A DNA stretch of 64,000 bases, taken from JAEUWI01 sp942492815. Its GTDB lineage: Bacteria > Hydrogenedentota > Hydrogenedentia > Hydrogenedentales > JAEUWI01. The translations under genes were made by a program, and so were the position numbers. Positions 34,353 to 43,195 of this stretch are shown here, piece by piece. The DNA lies in contig OW818658.1 in assembly GCA_942492815.1 (NCBI GenBank), forward strand, positions 2,542,001 through 2,606,000. Direction: 5' to 3'. A model generated the notes under the pieces. That model did no database searches and was not told where the DNA came from. It saw nothing but the letters and a program-made list of their open reading frames with translations. Within the stretch, counting starts at the first letter, position 1, and each line of letters begins with the position of its first letter.

Positions 34353-37300
34353 ATGCTGAAACGACTCATCGCCTTTTCCCTGGACAATGCGGCCCTCGTG
34401 CTCGTATTGGCCGGGATGACCCTGGCTCTCGCCGGGTACCGTATCGCCCATATGCCCGTGGACGTGTTCCCCGAGCTCAATGCTCCGACGGTGGTCCTGC
34501 TGTCGGAGGCGGGCGGCCTCGCCGCCGACGAAGTAGAACAGTATGTCACTTTTCCGCTCGAGAGTGCCGTCAACGGACTTCCCGGCGTGCGCCGTGTGCG
34601 CAGCGGCAGCGCCATGGGCCTCTCCCTCGTCTGGGTGGAGTTCGACTGGGGCATGGACATCTACCGCGCGCGCCAGGTGGTGAGCGAGGGTCTCGCGGGC
34701 GTGCTGGAGCAGGTGCCGGAGGGCGTCCACACCGAGATCGCCCCTATCACCGGCATCACCGGCGAGATCATGCTGCTGAGCCTCAGCTCGCCCGATGGCA
34801 GCGCTACACCCCTCGAACTGCGCGCGTTCGCGGAGTATGAACTTCGCCAGCGCCTCCTCGGCGTGGCGGGCGTATCCCAGGTTGTCGCCATCGGCGGCGA
34901 ACTGCCCGAGTATCAAGTGCATGCCCGACAAGATGCGCTGCGTCTTTACGGGCTCAGCATGGCCGATGTGACCGCGGCGGCGGCCGCCGCTCACAGTACC
35001 GCCAGTGCGGGATACCTCGCCAACATTCGCGGCATCGAGCTGCCCCTTCGTCAGAGCGCCCGGGTGAAGAGCGCGGACGATATCCGTAATACCCTGGTAA
35101 AATACGTCGACGGCGTGCCGATCACCATCGGTCAGGTAGCCGATGTCGTGCTGGGTGCCGCGCCTAAGCGGGGTACGGCAAGCGCGGCGGGGGAACCTGC
35201 CGTGGCGGTGGCGATCAAGAAGGCACCCTTCACTAATACGCTCAAGATCACCGAGGGCATCGATGAAATGCTCGATGATCTGGAGGACTCCCTTCCGCCC
35301 GGCATCGTGGTCGACCGCAACGTGATGCGCCAGGCGGACTTCATCAACCTGTCGCTGAACAACCTCATCGTAGTGCTGCGGGACGCGGCGCTCTTCGTCG
35401 CGGTGGTGCTCGTTCTCTTCCTGATGAACGCGCGCACCACTATCATTACCCTGACCGCCATCCCCCTGTCCATGGCGGTGGCCATGCTCTTTCTGGACGC
35501 CCTTGGCCTGACCATCAATGTCATGACGCTCGGTGGGCTGGCCATTGCTATCGGCGAGCTCGTGGATGACGCCATCATCGATGTGGAGAACGTGTTTCGA
35601 CGGCTGGGCGAAAATGCCCAGTTGCCCGAGGAAAAGCGGAAATCCCGAACACGGGTCATCTTCGAGGCCAGCAACGAGATCCGTTCATCGGTGGTCTTCG
35701 CCACGGTCATCATTGTCGTGGTGTTCGTCCCGTTGCTCTTCTTGCAGGGCATCGAGGGGCGCTTCTTCCGTCCCATGGGCTACGCCTACATCGTTTCCAT
35801 CCTGGCGTCGCTGGTGGTTGCCCTGACGGTCGTGCCGGCGCTCTGCAAGCTCCTGCTTGGCAGCAAAGTGAGCCACGGCGCGGAAGACGGGGCTCTGGTA
35901 CGCTGGCTGAAGCGACTCTACCTGCCGTCACTGCGCCTGGCGCTGCGATTGCGCCATGTAGTGCTGGCGGCCGCCTTTGTGCTCACGGGCATGAGCCTGT
36001 GGCTCGCTTCCACCTACGGCAGCGATTTCCTGCCCGAATTCAACGAAGGCACCTTCACCGTCTTCACAGACGTACCGCCGGGCACTTCACTGGACGAGAG
36101 TGATCGCATGGTCAAGGGACTGGACCGCTCCCTTGCCGCGATTGAGGGCGTGGACGCCGTTGTGCGGCGGACAGGACGCGCCGAGCGGGACGAACACGCC
36201 CACGGTGTTAACCGGAGTGAAATTCAGATTACGGTGAAGCCCGGTTACGCCAAGGAGGCCATTCAGGAGAAAATATACGCCACGTTGAAGAACGTACCTG
36301 GCGTTTTGACCGAGGTGGGGTCTCCTATCGGCCACCAGCTCTCCCATGTCATGTCCGGCACCCAGGCCGCCATTGCCATCAACATCTTCGGCGAGGACCT
36401 GGAGAAACTCCGGGAAATCGCGCGGCGCGTCGACGCGGAACTCAGAACCCTTCCCGGTGCGCGAGATGTGCTCGCCAATCGGGAGGCCATGGTGGATTCC
36501 CTGCCCATCCTGTACCGGAGCGAAGACCTCAAGCGCTGGGGCTTGACCCCCGCCTCGGCCGCCATGCAGGTCGAAGCGGCCCTCAACGGTGTCCACGTGA
36601 CGGAGGTTAATCAGGGCATTCGCCGCTACGATATCGTAGTGCGCCTCCACCCGGAAGAAAGAGAGAATGTAGAAGACATCCGCAATCTGTTACTCGTGGG
36701 CGAGGGCGGTGGCCTGGTGAAGCTGACCGAAGTGGCCGACGTGCGGCCGGAACTGATGGCCCTGGGCATTCAGCGCGAAAACGGGCGGCGTAAGGCCGTG
36801 GTCTCGCTCAACGTGGCCGAAGGCTTCAATATTGGTGACCTGGTGGAGCAGGTCGAAGCCAAGGTAGATCCCATCGTGGCGGAGTTTGGCTACACCGTGA
36901 CCTATGGCGGCCAGTTCGAGGCGCAGCAGTCCGCAAGCCGCTCGATTTACCTCATGGGCGCATTCGTCAGCGTTGTCATCCTGGTGCTGCTTTCCAGCGC
37001 GTTTCACTCTACCAAAGCGGCGGCCCTGGTCATGCTGAACCTGCCCCTCGCCCTCATCGGCGGTATCGTGGCCATTTTCCTGTCGGAAAGCGGAAACTTA
37101 TTCTTGAATAGCGCCGCGCTCTTCGGCATCGGCGCTTACAAGGCTCCAGTGATTTCCATCGCCAGCATGGTCGGCTTCGTGACGCTCTTTGGTATCGCGG
37201 TTCGAAACGGTATTCTGCTGGTCAATCACTACAGCCACCTGATCGAGTCCGAGGGCAAGTCTTTCGACGAGGCGATAATTCAGGGCTCGATGGAGCGCCT

Positions 37301-37535
37301 CGTACCCATCCTGATGACCGCCCTCACTGCCGTGCTGGGCCTGATCCCCATCGCCCTGGCCAAGGGAGAGCCTGGCAGCGAACTGCTTGCCCCGCTCGCC
37401 ATTGTGGTCCTTGGCGGGCTTGTCACCTCTACCCTGCTCAACCTCGTCGTCGTACCGGCGGGATACTACATGCTCTTTCACAAGAACCCTATTCAAAGGA
37501 AGAATGAAACGGACAAGGCAGACGGCCTATCCTGA
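34353..37535 (+). CDS. Heavy-metal efflux RND pump (CusA/CzcA family)
   Basis: 1,060 residues, full length for this family. Twelve transmembrane helices are expected: helix 1 near residue 15, then the block from ~340 (AALFVAVVLVLFLMNARTTI), and the second half from ~870. The key helix-4 motif is GELVDDAIIDVENVFRRLGE, with the acidic pair of HME-RND pumps. Large porter loops lie between. It expels metal ions using the proton gradient with the two preceding gene products. Metal specificity cannot be fixed from sequence alone. Twelve bp after the adaptor gene; the lipoprotein gene follows 16 bp later. Confidence 0.92.
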   Translation: MLKRLIAFSLDNAALVLVLAGMTLALAGYRIAHMPVDVFPELNAPTVVLLSEAGGLAADEVEQYVTFPLESAVNGLPGVRRVRSGSAMGLSLVWVEFDWGMDIYRARQVVSEGLAGVLEQVPEGVHTEIAPITGITGEIMLLSLSSPDGSATPLELRAFAEYELRQRLLGVAGVSQVVAIGGELPEYQVHARQDALRLYGLSMADVTAAAAAAHSTASAGYLANIRGIELPLRQSARVKSADDIRNTLVKYVDGVPITIGQVADVVLGAAPKRGTASAAGEPAVAVAIKKAPFTNTLKITEGIDEMLDDLEDSLPPGIVVDRNVMRQADFINLSLNNLIVVLRDAALFVAVVLVLFLMNARTTIITLTAIPLSMAVAMLFLDALGLTINVMTLGGLAIAIGELVDDAIIDVENVFRRLGENAQLPEEKRKSRTRVIFEASNEIRSSVVFATVIIVVVFVPLLFLQGIEGRFFRPMGYAYIVSILASLVVALTVVPALCKLLLGSKVSHGAEDGALVRWLKRLYLPSLRLALRLRHVVLAAAFVLTGMSLWLASTYGSDFLPEFNEGTFTVFTDVPPGTSLDESDRMVKGLDRSLAAIEGVDAVVRRTGRAERDEHAHGVNRSEIQITVKPGYAKEAIQEKIYATLKNVPGVLTEVGSPIGHQLSHVMSGTQAAIAINIFGEDLEKLREIARRVDAELRTLPGARDVLANREAMVDSLPILYRSEDLKRWGLTPASAAMQVEAALNGVHVTEVNQGIRRYDIVVRLHPEERENVEDIRNLLLVGEGGGLVKLTEVADVRPELMALGIQRENGRRKAVVSLNVAEGFNIGDLVEQVEAKVDPIVAEFGYTVTYGGQFEAQQSASRSIYLMGAFVSVVILVLLSSAFHSTKAAALVMLNLPLALIGGIVAIFLSESGNLFLNSAALFGIGAYKAPVISIASMVGFVTLFGIAVRNGILLVNHYSHLIESEGKSFDEAIIQGSMERLVPILMTALTAVLGLIPIALAKGEPGSELLAPLAIVVLGGLVTSTLLNLVVVPAGYYMLFHKNPIQRKNETDKADGLS

Positions 37536-37551
37536 ACCTGGAGATCAAGTC

Positions 37552-38001
37552 ATGAATAAATGCATTACGTCAGTTTTTATTTTAGCGGCGCTGGTGTCCC
37601 TGAGCGGTTGTAAACCCGCTGCGCCTCCCGCCACACCGACTGCAGATGTTGAACCGCTTCCGGCAGCCGCTGCCGAAGTGGAAAGTTTTGCGGAAAGCGG
37701 CGACCAGACTCAACTTGAACCCATCGTGCTCGCCCCGTATACCGTGAAAGCCCTCCATATTGGCGAAGTGACCAAGGGCCACTTCAACCTCTACGTGGAA
37801 GGCGGCGACATGGCCGCGATCCGTGCCTGGGTTGGCGATGAGTCCGCCGCGCAAGTTATGGTCACCAAAGCCGAGTTTGAGGTGGATCACCATTGTGCCC
37901 ACATCGAGGTGCCCCAACCGTTACCGGCCACGGCCAGACTCTGGGTCGAAATCGAGACGTCGGAAGGAACGCGTCTGAAGGGTAGTACTGAAATTCAGTA
38001 A
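37552..38001 (+). CDS. Lipoprotein of unrecognised family, copy 1 (metal island)
   Basis: 149 residues. Lipoprotein signal with lipobox LSGC, an Ala/Pro-rich linker to residue ~60, then a compact domain (~60-149). The domain shares with its neighbour the pattern YTV...GHFNL...GG..AA.R.WVG.E.A..VMV.K.E.E.D....H.E.P.P.PA.ARLW.EIET..G..LKGST. It carries the potential metal site DHHCAHIEVP. Encoded 16 bp after the RND pump, so almost certainly made with it. Probably anchored in a membrane facing the periplasm. A metal-binding accessory role is inferred from context. Confidence 0.65.
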   Translation: MNKCITSVFILAALVSLSGCKPAAPPATPTADVEPLPAAAAEVESFAESGDQTQLEPIVLAPYTVKALHIGEVTKGHFNLYVEGGDMAAIRAWVGDESAAQVMVTKAEFEVDHHCAHIEVPQPLPATARLWVEIETSEGTRLKGSTEIQ

Positions 38002-38055
38002 GTAACACGGCGAGCCGTTTCGCCGTAAACAAAAACCAACGAAGGAGAATATACA

Positions 38056-38577
38056 ATGAAAAATGCAGGACTTGTCCTTATGGCGATGGCTGTTATGGCG
38101 GGTTGCGGTGGGGAAGCCCCTGTGGAACCCGCGGCAGTGGCTCCCATTCCCGAGGTTGCCGCGCCGGCGACTCCCGCAGACGCGGAAGTCACATTGACCG
38201 AAGTCGCAGCGCCGGCAGCCGTAGAGGCCCCCGCAACGGAAGCGGTTGCTACGGGCGGGAAGGACGTTGGTGGTATCATGATGTTTGACCTCCCCACCGT
38301 AACGATCGGGGCCTACACCGTACAGCCCATGTATGAAGAGAAGCTGGAGGATGGTCACTTCAACCTTCGAATCACCGGCGGTGAAGTGGCGGCTGTGCGC
38401 GAATGGGTAGGGCCGGAAGACGCCTCCGGCGTTATGGTCGTGAAGACGGAGATCGAGCGCGACTACTGGCACGGCCATGTGGAAATGCCGAACCCGATCC
38501 CCGCGGACGCCCGACTCTGGATCGAGATTGAGACCCCGACGGGCGAACTTCTCAAGGGCAGCACGACGCTCAAGTAA
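38056..38577 (+). CDS. Lipoprotein of unrecognised family, copy 2 (metal island)
   Basis: 173 residues, a paralogue of the preceding gene with a longer Ala/Pro/Glu linker. Lipobox MAGC at the start. The conserved domain (~85-173) matches copy 1 across its length (GHFNLRITGGEVAAVREWVG, PADARLWIEIET, LLKGST). The potential ligand segment reads DYWHGHVEMP, so the spacing of His differs while Asp, the last His and Glu are kept. AAGGAG precedes the ATG. A strong hairpin follows the gene. Likely a tandem duplication that has started to diverge. Confidence 0.65.
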   Translation: MKNAGLVLMAMAVMAGCGGEAPVEPAAVAPIPEVAAPATPADAEVTLTEVAAPAAVEAPATEAVATGGKDVGGIMMFDLPTVTIGAYTVQPMYEEKLEDGHFNLRITGGEVAAVREWVGPEDASGVMVVKTEIERDYWHGHVEMPNPIPADARLWIEIETPTGELLKGSTTLK

Positions 38578-38586
38578 TCGATATGT

Positions 38587-38619
38587 CGTGGCCACCCTCT
38601 GCTCGGGAGGGTGGCCACG
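38587..38619 (+). terminator. Hairpin after the second lipoprotein gene
   Basis: A 13-bp perfect stem (CGTGGCCACCCTC and its complement) with a 7-nt loop, followed only by TTAAAT rather than a long U-run. It separates the RND-lipoprotein genes from the CDF gene and may attenuate read-through. It also argues against the ATG at 38583 as the CDF start. Confidence 0.55.
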
Positions 38620-38666
38620 TTAAATCTCAATTGCCCCTCACGCGGAAGCATTGGAGTACCTGTGCC

Positions 38667-39707
38667 ATGAAGATCCGTAGTATCCGCCCGAAAGCGGCGG
38701 GCCAATCCGATCTGGAGCGCGGCCACGGCCACACCCACGGCCCCGGTGGACATCAGCACGGCCACAGTCATCACGGCCATAGCCACGCTCATGGGCATGG
38801 CCACGGCCACACCCACGGCGTGATCGACGCCACCATCGCGTCCACGTCACGGGGAATCTGGGCCATCAAGTGGTCCTTTATCGGGCTCATGATTACGGCA
38901 CTCCTCCAGGTGATCGTGGTGGCCCTGTCCGGCAGCGTGGCATTGCTTGCGGACACCATCCACAATTTCGGCGATGCGGTTACCGCCGTCCCGCTCTGGA
39001 TTGCGTTTCTGTTCGCGCGGCGGAAGCCGAGTCCCCGCTTTCCCTATGGTCTTGGCAAGGTTGAGGACATCGCGGGGGCGGCTATCGTCCTGATCATTCT
39101 ATTCAGCGCCGTCGTGGCCGCCTATGAATCCGTGCAACGATTCATTCATCCGCAGCCCATTCAGTATCTCGGAGCGGTCGCGGTCGCGTCCATCGTTGGA
39201 TTCCTGGGCAACGAGGCGGTAGCCAGCTTCCGCATTCGCGTGGGCCGCGAGATCAACAGCGTGGCGTTGATCGCCGATGGCTATCATGCGCGGGTTGATG
39301 GATGGACCAGCCTGGCTGTGCTTGCGGGCGCGGTGGGCGTGTGGCTCGGGTTTCCCCTCGCCGATCCCCTGATCGGGCTCGGCATTTCCATTGCCATTTT
39401 CGGCATCGTCTGGCAGTCGGCCCGCGCCGTGACGATTCGAGCCCTGGACGGGATAGAGCCCGACACGATCCAGGATATCGAGCATGCGCTTCAGCATGTC
39501 TCAGGCATCGAAGAGGTCGTTGAGATCAAGGCGAGGTGGCTTGGGCACAAGCTTCGTGCCGAGATCGGCATTGTCCTCGATCCAGCCATGTCCGTTGAGG
39601 AGGCCTGCAAGATAGTGGAGCAGGTCAACCATGAACTATATGAACATCTGCCTCATTTGGCGGGGGCCGTGGTACACCTTGAATCGGGGTCGAAGGCGGA
39701 TGACTGA
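38667..39707 (+). CDS. Cation diffusion facilitator with His-rich N-terminus
   Basis: 346 residues from the ATG at 38667, with GGAG ten bases upstream. The N-terminal ~50 residues are almost all His, Gly and small residues (GHGHTHGPGGHQHGHSHHGH). Then six transmembrane helices with SVALLADTIHNFGDAVTAVPLWIA, matching the CDF metal site on helix 2 (HNxxD), and DGYHARVDGWTSLAVLAGA on helix 5. A C-terminal cytoplasmic domain ends the protein. CDF proteins export Zn, Co, Ni, Mn or Fe by proton exchange; the His-rich stretch suits zinc-type ions. Confidence 0.9.
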   Translation: MKIRSIRPKAAGQSDLERGHGHTHGPGGHQHGHSHHGHSHAHGHGHGHTHGVIDATIASTSRGIWAIKWSFIGLMITALLQVIVVALSGSVALLADTIHNFGDAVTAVPLWIAFLFARRKPSPRFPYGLGKVEDIAGAAIVLIILFSAVVAAYESVQRFIHPQPIQYLGAVAVASIVGFLGNEAVASFRIRVGREINSVALIADGYHARVDGWTSLAVLAGAVGVWLGFPLADPLIGLGISIAIFGIVWQSARAVTIRALDGIEPDTIQDIEHALQHVSGIEEVVEIKARWLGHKLRAEIGIVLDPAMSVEEACKIVEQVNHELYEHLPHLAGAVVHLESGSKADD

Positions 39708-39962
39708 GGTGGACTTGAAGTCCTCTCCCGAGCCCCCATTGACCGGATAAGCCGCCGACTATCCCAACCGGAACCGATTGCCCGCCCTGGGGCGCTACAT
39801 GCTTTGATAGTCGGAATACATATAGGTATAGCGTATAGAAATAGCGGCGTGCGAGCGTCGTTTTTTTTTGTTTTTCCCTGCGCTCCATTCATGCGGGGGC
39901 ATTCTTCCGTTCAAATGTCGCCGAAAATCGGCGCATTGAGCCATCGATAGCTTTTTTTGTTA
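39708..39962. other. Intergenic region with terminator-like hairpins
   Basis: Downstream of the CDF gene. Two hairpins are visible, at 39845-39869 (with T9) and CGCCGA-AAA-TCGGCG at 39919-39933, the latter followed by T7 at about 39952. No gene seen. Confidence 0.5.
39845..39869 (+). terminator. Probable intrinsic terminator of the CDF gene
   Basis: A five-pair stem CGGCG/CGTCG (one G-U pair) with a 6-nt loop, followed immediately by nine T and then more T. Short stem but long U-tract. Confidence 0.5.
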
Positions 39963-39991
39963 TTGACAGAATTAGGCCTTGCGTCTAGAAT
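39963..39991 (+). promoter_or_regulatory. Strong sigma-70-like promoter of the prepilin gene
   Basis: TTGACA at 39963-39968, exact 17-bp spacer, TAGAAT at 39986-39991. One of the best promoter matches in the window. The next start codon on this strand with coding support is at 40412, giving a leader of over 400 nt. Confidence 0.65.
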
Positions 39992-39997
39992 GCACTT

Positions 39998-40411
39998 GTC
40001 CTCAGGGGAGGATGGCGGTGCAGTGAACGAAGAGCATCCAGGGTCCAATTGCACAGACCACTGGTATTTTGAGATACTATTTTTTCCATTCCGGTGTGAT
40101 GTCCACGACAGCGTTCGGGGTCTTATATTTCGAACGCCTTGATAGGATTGGAGTTACGCACTAATCAGGTGCCTCCAAGCTTTTGGGCCGGTTCTGGCGG
40201 TGGAAGGTGCTTTGTCTATTGGGTCGTTCCTCAGTGGAGTTCTCCATGTTTTTTGGGGAGAGAAGAACGGTCTCTGAATAAATAGAACAAACGAAGTTTT
40301 TCGACCCGGTGTCGAGCGGGAAGGGAGCGGAAATCGAGCGGGCGGAACGTGCAGTACGATGTGTCTTTGCAGGTAGTCTTCTTTATTTAACCCCAAAAGG
40401 AAAAGAGACCC
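39998..40411 (+). other. Long 5' leader of the prepilin gene
   Basis: About 414 nt from the predicted transcript start to the ATG, with no supported gene. A stem-loop at 39991-40022 (TGCAC and TCCTC pairing with GAGGA and GTGCA) overlaps its beginning. A second pairs GCGTTCG (40112-40118) with CGAACGC (40132-40138). I could not match it to a known riboswitch class. Confidence 0.45.
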
Positions 40412-41452
40412 ATGACAAGTCGTAGACCTTCCACAAAAAAGGTGGGCTTTACTCTTATCGAACTCCTTGTAGTAATCGCCATCATCGGTATTCTCGCGGC
40501 TATTCTATTGCCAGCATTGGCGCGTGCCCGTGAAGCGGCGCGCCGGGCAAGTTGCCAGAACAATCTGAAGCAATGGGGCCTGGTCCTCAAAATGTATGCA
40601 AACGAGTCGAAGGGGGAAGTCTTTCCGCCCCACGACGTCTGGAATGATGAGCCCTTTGGCGCGTCCAGCATGTGGCAGCAGATCATGGGACCGGCAGGTT
40701 TTGCGGTTTATCCGGAGTACCTCTCGGACCACACCATTGGCCGCTGCCCGTCAAGCGCATTTGATCCCATCGGCGCGAAACCCGGCCCCGATCCCTTGGA
40801 AGGTTCCTTCCTCCAGGATCTGCCTGCGGACATGATCGCGCATCAGAGTTGGATTACGAAGGGTTACTCCAATGGCACCACGGGAGAGTTTCCCTTCTTC
40901 GGAATGACGCGCTACACGCCCGCCTCCACGGGCGTCCGGGTTGTGATGAACACATTCACCTATATTTATGTGAACCGTATCATCAATCCTGACTGGCTGG
41001 TCGATCTTCAGAACAATTATGAAGTCGCTCGTTTTTGCCAGGATGGCATAACGTTCCCAACGATCGTGGAAGAGCAGCAGGCGACCGGTACGGCAACCAT
41101 CACCGGTTTCGGAAACATCAGTTTGAATCTGGTGCGCGAGGGTGCCGAACGCTTCATGATTACCGATATCAACAACTCCGGTGCCTCCGCCCGTGGACAA
41201 TCTTCCGTTCCGGTCATGTGGGACTTGACGCGAATCGAAGGTGGCTGGAGTCAGACGGACCAGAAGGGCCGCAATATCATGTTCAACCACCTGCCGGGTG
41301 GGGCGAACATTCTGTACATGGATGGCCACGTCTCCCATGTGAAGTACCCCGCGGAGCACTCGGCGGCCACCTGGCCCATGACGAAGACCACGCTCGACAA
41401 AGAGCTGCCTTCGCCCCTGGGTACGGTGACGGGTGATGCGGGTGCCTGGTAA
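40412..41452 (+). CDS. Type IV prepilin-like protein with C-terminal Asp-Gly motif
   Basis: 346 residues. A short basic leader precedes the prepilin-peptidase site G-FTLIELLVVIAIIGILAA, with Glu at mature position 5. The hydrophobic helix continues LLPALARAREAARRASCQNNLKQWG, the usual start of this abundant Planctomycetes/Verrucomicrobia-type pseudopilin family. The C-terminus has NHLPGGANILYMDGHVSHVKYP, a variant of the H-x9-DG motif with ten residues between His and Asp. AAAAGGAAAAGAG precedes the ATG. Such proteins are numerous per genome; whether this is a structural pilin or a secretion pseudopilin is unclear. Followed by a strong terminator. Confidence 0.9.
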   Translation: MTSRRPSTKKVGFTLIELLVVIAIIGILAAILLPALARAREAARRASCQNNLKQWGLVLKMYANESKGEVFPPHDVWNDEPFGASSMWQQIMGPAGFAVYPEYLSDHTIGRCPSSAFDPIGAKPGPDPLEGSFLQDLPADMIAHQSWITKGYSNGTTGEFPFFGMTRYTPASTGVRVVMNTFTYIYVNRIINPDWLVDLQNNYEVARFCQDGITFPTIVEEQQATGTATITGFGNISLNLVREGAERFMITDINNSGASARGQSSVPVMWDLTRIEGGWSQTDQKGRNIMFNHLPGGANILYMDGHVSHVKYPAEHSAATWPMTKTTLDKELPSPLGTVTGDAGAW

Positions 41453-41493
41453 GAACAACGGTTCCTGTTCGGTTGAATCCCAGCGATAAATGA

Positions 41494-41529
41494 TTCGGCG
41501 CGAAAATCCGGAAGGATTTTCGCGCCGAA
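41494..41529. terminator. Bidirectional terminator between prepilin and citrate synthase
   Basis: A perfect 16-bp stem (TTCGGCGCGAAAATCC and its complement) capped by a GGAA tetraloop. On the plus strand CTTTT follows closely. On the minus strand the sequence after the stem begins TCATTT. It stands between convergent genes. Confidence 0.7.
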
Positions 41530-41570
41530 GCTTTTGGGGGGATTTTTCGTACCGGTTCGAAACGCGTGGC

Positions 41571-42836
41571 CTACTTCTTGTAGCGGCGCTCGGTCGGTCC
41601 CACATAGATCTGGCGCGGGCGGTGGATCCGGAATTCCGGGTCGTTGCGCATTTCGAGCCAGTGAGCGATCCAGCCAGGCATGCGGCCGATGGAAAACAGC
41701 ACGGTGAACATTTCCGTGGGGATGCCCATGGCGCGGTAGATGATGCCGCTGTAGAAGTCCACGTTGGGGTACAGCTTTCGCTCGATGAAGAACTCGTCGT
41801 TCAGCGCGATCTCTTCAAGGTTCTTGGCGATATCGAGGAGCGGGTCGTTAATGCCCAGCTCCTTCAGCACGTCGTCGCAGGCTTCCCGGAGGAGCTTGGC
41901 GCGGGGGTCAAAATTCTTGTAGACGCGGTGGCCAAAGCCCATCAGGCGGAAGCTGTCGTCTTTGTCCTTCGCCTTTTCCACGTACTTCTTGTAGTCGCCG
42001 CCATCCGCCTGGATCATCTGGAGCATCTCCAGCACGGCCTGGTTGGCGCCGCCATGGAGGGGGCCCCAGAGAGCGTTGACGCCGGAAGAGATAGAGGCAT
42101 ACAGATTGGCGCGGCTGCTGCCCACCATGCGTACCGTCGAGGTGCTGCAATTCTGCTCGTGATCCGCGTGGAGGATCAGGAGCGCGTCAAGCGCCCGCTC
42201 CAGCACCGGCGAGACCACATACTCTTCCGTGGGCTGGCCGAACATCATGCGCAGAAAATTCGCGGCATAGCTCAGGTGGTTCTGGGGGTAAATTACCGGC
42301 TGGCCCACCGATTTCTTGTAGGAAAAAGCCGCCAGCGTCTTGACCTGGCCGAGTAGGCGCATGACGTTCAGATTGATATGCTCTTCGTCTTCGGCGTCAT
42401 AGGGATAGAAGGACGACATGGACGATATCATGGACGCCAGGATATTCATGGGGTGCGCCGTGACGGGGAAGTGATCGAAAAACTTCAGCAGGCTCTCGTG
42501 CACCAGGCTCTGCCGCGTCAGTTCTTCGCGCCAAACCTTGAACTGGGCCTCATTGGGCAGTTCGCCGTGAATGAGCAGATAGGCCACTTTGGAAAACTGG
42601 AGCGTCCCGGCCAGATCCTCAATCGGATAACCACGATAGCGCAGGATCCCTTTGTCGCCATCGATATAGGTGATGGCGCTCTTGCAGGAGCCTGTGTTGC
42701 CATAACCCGGGTCATAGGTAATGGCGCCGGTGTTCTTCCGCAAATGGGTGCAATCGATGGCAACTTCGTTTTCCGTACCCGCGAAGACGGGGAAGTCGTT
42801 GTTTTTTTCATCGAGCGTAATCGTGGCACTACTCAT
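41571..42836 (-). CDS. gltA: Citrate synthase, type II
   Basis: 421 residues, the size of hexameric bacterial type II enzymes. Landmark motifs: GILRYRGYPIEDLA, LHADHEQNCSTSTVRMVGSS (catalytic His), GALWGPLHGGANQAVLEML, GFGHRVYKNFDPRA (catalytic His, citrate binding) and MGIPTEMFTVLFSIGRMPGWIAHW. Condenses oxaloacetate and acetyl-CoA in the TCA cycle. No other TCA gene is adjacent. It has its own promoter with a ~120-nt leader and ends at the strong hairpin. Confidence 0.97.
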   Translation of the reverse strand: MSSATITLDEKNNDFPVFAGTENEVAIDCTHLRKNTGAITYDPGYGNTGSCKSAITYIDGDKGILRYRGYPIEDLAGTLQFSKVAYLLIHGELPNEAQFKVWREELTRQSLVHESLLKFFDHFPVTAHPMNILASMISSMSSFYPYDAEDEEHINLNVMRLLGQVKTLAAFSYKKSVGQPVIYPQNHLSYAANFLRMMFGQPTEEYVVSPVLERALDALLILHADHEQNCSTSTVRMVGSSRANLYASISSGVNALWGPLHGGANQAVLEMLQMIQADGGDYKKYVEKAKDKDDSFRLMGFGHRVYKNFDPRAKLLREACDDVLKELGINDPLLDIAKNLEEIALNDEFFIERKLYPNVDFYSGIIYRAMGIPTEMFTVLFSIGRMPGWIAHWLEMRNDPEFRIHRPRQIYVGPTERRYKK

Positions 42837-42961
42837 TGGTAATCTCCGTACTGCATTCGGATTCCCGGATGGGCACTCCCCGGCACCATTCGTACTTCAC
42901 CCCGCGACCCGATTCGGGTTTGTGATGTCCTCAACCCAAGTCAACGCCTTGGGAGTCGGGA

Positions 42962-42991
42962 AGTATATACCAAGTTTTCCGAAAAGTGCAA
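42962..42991 (-). promoter_or_regulatory. Sigma-70-like promoter of citrate synthase
   Basis: Minus strand: TTGCAC at 42991-42986, 18-bp spacer, TATACT at 42967-42962. Leader of about 120 nt to the ATG at 42836. Confidence 0.6.
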
Positions 42992-43055
42992 TTGACCATT
43001 CTTCACCCCAAACGGGTCAAAACCACAAAAAAGGAGCCCCAGGAAAGCTCTTTGG

Positions 43056-43085
43056 TTGACACTTGCAGTGCTTTTCCTGAAAAAT
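43056..43085 (+). promoter_or_regulatory. Candidate promoter of nhaA
   Basis: TTGACA at 43056-43061, 18-bp spacer, AAAAAT at 43080-43085. Divergent from the citrate synthase promoter 65 bp away; the two share the 42837-43195 intergenic region, which holds no gene. Confidence 0.45.
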
Positions 43086-43195
43086 ACGTAAGTTGTCACC
43101 GTGGAGCCGGCCCAGGTTCCCAAGTCGGCCCGAACGAATGACATCCGAGGGTGGGAATACACACCTGTCTTGAATTCCAATGAGGTTTCAAATTC

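Noticed and set aside
39998..40411. GEMM-type c-di-GMP riboswitch in the prepilin leader
   Set aside because: The conserved core segments and GNRA-tetraloop arrangement of GEMM could not be located; only generic stem-loops are visible.
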